From Anaerolineales bacterium (GTDB taxonomy: Bacteria; Chloroflexota; Anaerolineae; Anaerolineales; Villigracilaceae): a stretch of 9,108 nucleotides of DNA. Where the stretch lies: NCBI GenBank assembly GCA_015489255.1, contig WGAD01000057.1, positions 1-9,108 on the forward strand, written 5' to 3'. Under the pieces are notes generated by a model. That model searched no databases and was not told where the DNA came from. It worked only from the letters and a program-made list of their open reading frames with translations. Positions 5,598 to 9,108 of this stretch are shown one piece after another. Numbering within the stretch: position 1 is the stretch's first letter; the number at the start of each line of letters is the position of its first letter. A program made the position numbers and the translations under genes.

Positions 5598-6367
5598 TCT
5601 CTTCGGCCAGCAACCCGCGCCTGAAGCTGGCCCGCGCATTGCACAGCGGGCGAGGCCGCCAGCGCGCCAGGGCATTCTTGCTCGAGGGCATCCGCCTGGT
5701 GGAAGAGGCCGCGCAGGCTGGCTGGCCACTGCGTTGGGCGCTATATGCCCCGCCCTTGACGGGGCGCGGTCAAAAGCTGGTGGCACGGCTGCGGCATGCT
5801 GGCGTCTGTGTGGAAGAAACCACCCCCCAACTGCTGAAGCAGGCGGCCACAACCTCCACGCCGCAGCCGCTGATCGCCGTCGCCGATCTGCCGTCCGCCG
5901 TCGCCTGGCCTGATGAAACGCGCTTCGCCCTGATCCCCGACCAGGTGCGCGATCCGGGCAACCTGGGCACGCTTCTGCGGACGGCTGCCGCCCTTGGCGT
6001 TCATGCGGTGGCGTTGCCGCCGGGCAGCAGCGATCCCTTCGCCCCCAAGGTGGTGCGCGCCGGCATGGGGGCGCATTTTCGCCTGGCGATCTTGCGCCAG
6101 CCCTGGGACGATCTGCTGCCGGCCTTGCGGCGGCGGGGTTTGCGCCTGATTTTGGCCGATGCCCGCGGCGAAGCCGCGCCCTGGCAAGCGGATCTGCGTC
6201 CACCCATTGCGCTGATCGTCGGGGGCGAGGCGCAAGGGGCCAGCGCCGCGGCGCGGCAGGCCGCCGATCAGGTCGTCCGCATTCCCATGCCGGGGGGCAT
6301 GGAATCGCTCAACGCGGCCATCGCCGGCGCGCTTTTGCTGTACGAATCGGTCCGCCAGCAAAGCTAA
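5594..6367 (+). CDS. SpoU/TrmH-family RNA 2'-O-ribose methyltransferase
   Basis: This 257-residue cytoplasmic enzyme should move a methyl group from S-adenosylmethionine to the 2'-OH of a ribose in rRNA or tRNA, using the SPOUT knotted fold. The N-terminal part (SSASNPRLKLARAL, then FLLEGIRLVEEA, about residues 3-40) is the substrate-binding region of the RlmB/TsnR/YsgA type. SPOUT motif 1 is IPDQVRDPGNLGTLLRTA, with Asn123 and the catalytic-type Arg129. Motif 2 is IVGGEAQG, with Glu212. Motif 3 is IPMPGGMESLNAAIAG, with Ser238 and Asn240. The start is the ATG of an ATGA overlap with the macro gene, which fits the beginning of the family domain. YsgA-like relatives often lie near rplT or pheS. 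The exact target nucleotide cannot be read from sequence. Its TAA overlaps the stop of the convergent channel gene, and no terminator lies between them. Confidence 0.93.
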   Translation: MISSASNPRLKLARALHSGRGRQRARAFLLEGIRLVEEAAQAGWPLRWALYAPPLTGRGQKLVARLRHAGVCVEETTPQLLKQAATTSTPQPLIAVADLPSAVAWPDETRFALIPDQVRDPGNLGTLLRTAAALGVHAVALPPGSSDPFAPKVVRAGMGAHFRLAILRQPWDDLLPALRRRGLRLILADARGEAAPWQADLRPPIALIVGGEAQGASAAARQAADQVVRIPMPGGMESLNAAIAGALLLYESVRQQS

Positions 6368-8289
6368 CCCTCTGCCAGCACAATCAATTGATCCTGGGCC
6401 GAAAACGTCAGCGTTTCCGCCTTCGGCGGGTTGAGCCTGGCCTCTTGCCCGACCTGCGATCCCAGCCGGTAGCCGATGGCCGTCTCGCCGTAGCGGGCGG
6501 CAGAGGCAACCAGGGTGTAGAAATTCACCGGCACGCCCGTTTGCACATAGCGCGTGATGGGTTTGAGGTAAATTTCTGCGCCTTCCACCGCGAAAAGCTC
6601 GCGGTAGAGCGCATGACGCCGCTGATCCGTCACCAGTTGCACCATCAAGAGGCTGATTAAGTGATCGCTGACGATGAAATCGTCCACCTGGGCTGCCGTG
6701 GCCAGCTTTCGGTTGAGCAGATCGCGCATTTCCGAAACCAGCGTAAAGGGGGTGCGATCGCTTTTCATCATGTCGCGCAGGTGCAACAAGGTGTAGAGGG
6801 TGTGTGCGTCCGCCCGTTGCGGGTCGAGAGCGTCGTTGCTCAGCAGCAAGACATGATCGTAAGTCTCCGGGCGCAGCTCGGCCAGGGCCTGCCGGTCGGT
6901 GGCATCTCGGGCTTCAAAGCGCACGCGGGCGCGCAGCTGCTCTTTGATAGAACGCTGTGCGCGGTGGGCCAGCGCCTGATTGGTCACAATCGTCAGGGTC
7001 GATTTTTGCGAGATGTACTGGAGCATCTGCTCCAGCACCAGCGGGGCGTAAGAATTCCAGCCGAAGACCAGGACGCGCGCGGTGGGCAAGAGCTGGGTTT
7101 CTGGGGCTACTGCACTGAAAAACTCGCGCCGGATGAGCGGCGCCGGGCGGGCGTCGATTTGCAGGCTGTCTTCATCGCGGCTGATCGCCACGATTTGATC
7201 GTCCGGCAGTAATCGGGTCTGTGGATGCGGGTTCAGCAAAATGCGCCCGTTGCGCACCAGCCCCAGCACGGCGGAGGTTTCATAGGCCAGCAAGGCTTCG
7301 GCATAGGCGCGCCCGGTCAGTGCGGGCGCTTCTTTCATATAGACTTCATCGCCTTCGAAGTTGAGCAAATCGGTGTAGATGCTGCTCAAACCGGCTTGCA
7401 GGGCCGTTTGCGCCATAATGCGGGCGATGATGTCCTGGCTGTAGATGGGGAAGATATCGTGCCGCTGCTCCAGGTCGGCCAACACCGCCAGCGTCCGCTC
7501 GCTGTGGACGGCGGCGACGATGTTCAGGCGGCGTTGCTGGCTGCTGTGCGTCAAAGCCAGCACGGTTTTGACGGTGTAAATATCACGGTCAACCGGGTCG
7601 CTGCCCTCTTCCGCTTCGGAGAGAATGAGCACCGCCCGCGAGCGCTGCGGGTTGACGATGTTCAAATCCAGCGGCTCCATGGGGTTGCCTGTGCGGCAGA
7701 TCACCCGCGCCGGTGAACGCCAAAAGCGCCAGCCGTTTTCCCGTCGCAGGGGGTGCAGCACGCGCTCGCGGATGGCATCGTCCATCTCCATCTTATCGCG
7801 GTCAGCCAGGATGACGATGCGCACCCCGCGCCCATTGTGCCCGACGATCAGTTCTCGCAGGATAAGGTAAATCTGCGGTGACCAGCCAAGAATGACGTAA
7901 TGGTCTTCCTCCGGCACTTGCGAGCGCCCTTTGCGCAACTGGTAAATGTGCGCTTCGAGGATGTTATCCAGCAGGCCGATCAACAGGCTGACCAGCATGA
8001 TGCCGCTCAGGGTCACCAGCAGCATGATAAGCAAGAAGGGCAGGTTTTCCGTCGAATCGCCGCTGATGGTGCCCGGATCGAGCGCCCGCAGCAACGTGTG
8101 CCAGAAAACTTGCCAGAAGCTGCCGCCCTCGGGCTGGATGTGGAGGAGGGAGATCGCGCTTGCGCTGGCGAAGATCAGCAACAGGGTGAAGCCGGCGGGC
8201 ACCAGGAGCAGCGACAAATTGCTGCGGGCAAAAAACTCATCCAGGCTATACCGCCAGCGGGCCTGCCAGCGCTGCCAGAATGCTTTCAT
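6364..8289 (-). CDS. CASTOR/POLLUX-type ion channel with tandem RCK-like domains
   Basis: The 641-residue membrane protein resembles CASTOR, POLLUX and SYM8, plant nuclear-envelope cation channels, and their bacterial relatives of unproven physiology. TM1 is about residues 24-50 (LSLLLVPAGFTLLLIF), a pore helix with a filter-like segment ALDPGTISGD is at 58-78, and TM2 is about 83-108 (FLLIMLLVTLSGIMLVSLL). LRKGRSQV leads into the first nucleotide-binding RCK domain (HYVILGWS, 130-137; ADRDKMEMD, 162-170; VICRTGNP, 196-203) with the family segment RIMAQTALQAGLSSIY (290-305). A second RCK-like fold begins at RVLVFGWNS (405-413). Residues 177-194, rich in Arg and Trp, look like an insert between conserved blocks. 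The start is ATG 8289 with AGGAGG 5 nt upstream; the longer open frame runs through a repeat and is rejected. A run of nine A precedes the ribosome site. No clear promoter was found. Confidence 0.88.
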   Translation of the reverse strand: MKAFWQRWQARWRYSLDEFFARSNLSLLLVPAGFTLLLIFASASAISLLHIQPEGGSFWQVFWHTLLRALDPGTISGDSTENLPFLLIMLLVTLSGIMLVSLLIGLLDNILEAHIYQLRKGRSQVPEEDHYVILGWSPQIYLILRELIVGHNGRGVRIVILADRDKMEMDDAIRERVLHPLRRENGWRFWRSPARVICRTGNPMEPLDLNIVNPQRSRAVLILSEAEEGSDPVDRDIYTVKTVLALTHSSQQRRLNIVAAVHSERTLAVLADLEQRHDIFPIYSQDIIARIMAQTALQAGLSSIYTDLLNFEGDEVYMKEAPALTGRAYAEALLAYETSAVLGLVRNGRILLNPHPQTRLLPDDQIVAISRDEDSLQIDARPAPLIRREFFSAVAPETQLLPTARVLVFGWNSYAPLVLEQMLQYISQKSTLTIVTNQALAHRAQRSIKEQLRARVRFEARDATDRQALAELRPETYDHVLLLSNDALDPQRADAHTLYTLLHLRDMMKSDRTPFTLVSEMRDLLNRKLATAAQVDDFIVSDHLISLLMVQLVTDQRRHALYRELFAVEGAEIYLKPITRYVQTGVPVNFYTLVASAARYGETAIGYRLGSQVGQEARLNPPKAETLTFSAQDQLIVLAEG

Positions 8290-8345
8290 CAGGGCCTCCT
8301 GTTTTTTTTTAACCCGAGTTGCGGATGAGCAACAAGTATCCGTTT

Positions 8346-8383
8346 TGTCATTGCGAGCGACCGCAAGGAGCGAAGCAATCCCC
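8346..8383 (-). repeat. GATTGCTTCG-type hairpin repeat, copy A
   Basis: Read on the minus strand this runs from GGGGATTGCTTCG to CGCTCGCAATGACA. ATTGC and GCAAT form the outer stem, then comes an internal loop, and an inner CC/GG stem closes on a 4-nt loop (TTGC here, GCAA on the plus strand). From memory, very similar sequences recur many times in some Chloroflexota and other genomes; I could not search. It lies 57 bases upstream of the channel start. Confidence 0.65.
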
Positions 8384-8396
8384 TGTATGACGATGT

Positions 8397-8435
8397 GGGA
8401 GATGGCTTCGGGCGCGATGCGCCCTCGCCATGATA
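8397..8435 (+). repeat. GATTGCTTCG-type hairpin repeat, copy B, inverted to copy A
   Basis: ATGGC (8402-8406) pairs with GCCAT (8427-8431). Inside are a TTC/TC internal loop and a perfect GGGCGC/GCGCCC stem (8410-8415 with 8419-8424) with a GAT loop. It shares GGG, the GCTTCG and CTCGC arms and ATGA with copy A, but in the opposite orientation. Relative to copy A, the third pair of the outer stem changed from T-A to G-C on both arms. It could also serve as a weak barrier or terminator after the esterase gene on the minus strand, though no T-run follows. Confidence 0.6.
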
Positions 8436-8465
8436 CCCATCCTCCTCGTCCGCAATTCAGGTTTT

Positions 8466-9108
8466 TTAGGGTGCGCGCAGGCGGGCGCCATACCAGCGCA
8501 GGTAATCTTTCAGGTGCGCCGCCCAATACGCGTTTTCATGGTAGCCTACGAACAAATGCCATTCGTGCGGCACGCCATATGCGGATAGTTGCGAGACCAG
8601 CCATTCTGCGTTGGCGCGGCTGGTGTCGCTGTGACCGCTGTCAACGTACACTTGTAAGGGGGACTCCGGCGGCAGGGAGGCCAGCCATTGCGGCACGCGC
8701 TTTTCATCACCCCAGAAGAGCGCCGGGCTGTGCCAGCCGAGCGCGCCAAACAGCTGCGGATGCTGCAACCCGATGCGCACCGCCCAGCCGCCCCCGCGAG
8801 AGATCCCTCCCAGGGCGCGGAAGCGCGCTGCGGCGCGCACCCGATAGTTTTCTTCCACGAAGGGGATCACCTCCTCCAGCAGGAAGGACGCGAAAACGCT
8901 GTCCGGCGGGAGAGAGATGTCTGGGTCGCGCGGCAAAACAATGACCAGCGGCGGCAGCTCTCCGGCGGCAATCAGCTCGTCTGCCGCTGTCGCCAGCCCC
9001 AGTTCCAGCCATTGGCGCTCGTCGGCGGCCAATCCGTGCAAGAGATACAACGTCGGGTAAACATCGCCGCTGGCATCGTAGCAAGGGGGCAAATACACGC
9101 GCAACGGC
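8466..9108 (-). CDS. Enterochelin-esterase-like alpha/beta hydrolase (PF00756 type), N-terminus off window
   Basis: This is the C-terminal 213 or so residues of a serine esterase of the Fes/YieL/esterase D group, enzymes that cleave siderophore, carbohydrate or other esters. The frame is open through the right edge, so the TTG at 9104 is probably an internal Leu (context PLRVYLPPCYD). Numbered from that codon, the fragment has LYLLHG (oxyanion region), VIVLPRDPDIS, EEVIPFVEENYRV, the nucleophile elbow GGISRGGG with Ser102, YVDSGHSD with candidate catalytic Asp155 or Asp160, and FVGYHEN with His189. It ends LRWYGARLRAP. The visible part starts within the first beta strands, so any signal peptide or extra N-terminal domain is outside the window. 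It lies on the same strand as the channel gene, 176 bases upstream of it, separated by two hairpin repeats. Substrate is unknown; nothing here ties it to siderophores. Confidence 0.88.
   Translation of the reverse strand, partial: PLRVYLPPCYDASGDVYPTLYLLHGLAADERQWLELGLATAADELIAAGELPPLVIVLPRDPDISLPPDSVFASFLLEEVIPFVEENYRVRAAARFRALGGISRGGGWAVRIGLQHPQLFGALGWHSPALFWGDEKRVPQWLASLPPESPLQVYVDSGHSDTSRANAEWLVSQLSAYGVPHEWHLFVGYHENAYWAAHLKDYLRWYGARLRAP

Noticed and set aside
4485..6203. 572-codon minus-strand open frame
   Set aside because: It runs antisense through rplT, the terminator, the macro gene and the methyltransferase. Its low-complexity Arg/Ala/Pro composition is typical of a GC-rich shadow.
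8290..8310. Plus-strand terminator CAGG/CCTG followed by nine T
   Set aside because: The stem is only 4 bp and no plus-strand gene precedes it; the bases are explained by the minus-strand ribosome site and A-run.
6388..8328. Several plus-strand open frames of 80-180 codons opposite the channel gene
   Set aside because: They mirror the channel codons, lack recognisable domains and have no consistent ribosome sites.
8346..8435. CRISPR array or att site
   Set aside because: There are only two hairpin units, in opposite orientation and with differing centres, so no regular direct repeats or spacers.
8290..8526. 79-codon N-terminal extension of the channel frame
   Set aside because: It is made of the hairpin repeats and intergenic DNA. 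The ATG at 8289 has an ideal AGGAGG site and begins just before the first membrane segment.
7946..8944. 332-codon plus-strand open frame
   Set aside because: It crosses the channel N-terminus, the repeats and the esterase in antisense, with no family similarity seen.

Overview
The window reads as ordinary chromosomal DNA from a GC-rich bacterium. My best guess is Chloroflexota, near Anaerolineae. That placement is inference from four things: the basic N-terminal extension of ribosomal protein L35, the gene mix (lone HerA-type ATPase, non-haem ferritin, CASTOR/POLLUX-type channel), sigma70-like promoters with good GGAGG ribosome sites, and a GATTGCTTCG-type interspersed hairpin repeat. No phage, IS element, CRISPR array, tRNA or rRNA is visible.

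Layout, left to right. Plus strand: the 3' part of a fold-type I PLP aminotransferase (1-1028) ends at a strong intrinsic terminator. A lone HerA/FtsK-type ATPase (1192-2883) has its own TATAAT promoter and GGGAGG site. A 172-residue ferritin (3004-3522) follows, behind a promoter that carries an 11-bp direct repeat of the type bound by PhoB/OmpR-family regulators. Next is the infC-rpmI-rplT translation operon (3652-4937), with a clear promoter, a probable ATT start codon for IF-3, two structured intercistronic regions and a strong terminator. A macro-domain protein (5031-5597), possibly translated from a leaderless mRNA, overlaps a SpoU/TrmH-family RNA 2'-O-methyltransferase (5594-6367) by ATGA.

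Minus strand: a CASTOR/POLLUX-type ion channel (6364-8289) converges on the methyltransferase so tightly that the two stop codons overlap. Upstream of it, 8346-8435 holds two hairpin repeats in inverted orientation, related by a compensatory base-pair change. The window ends inside an enterochelin-esterase-like alpha/beta hydrolase (8466 to the right edge).

How the genes work together: the centre is a translation block (IF-3, L35, L20) next to an rRNA/tRNA-type methyltransferase that is translationally coupled to an ADP-ribose-binding macro protein. The flanks are independent housekeeping or stress functions (amino acid metabolism, DNA motor, iron storage, ion homeostasis, ester hydrolysis). 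I see no convincing undescribed multi-gene system. The points most worth following are the ATT start of infC, the inverted hairpin-repeat pair, the direct-repeat operator before ferritin, the RNA structure before rplT, and the macro/methyltransferase coupling.
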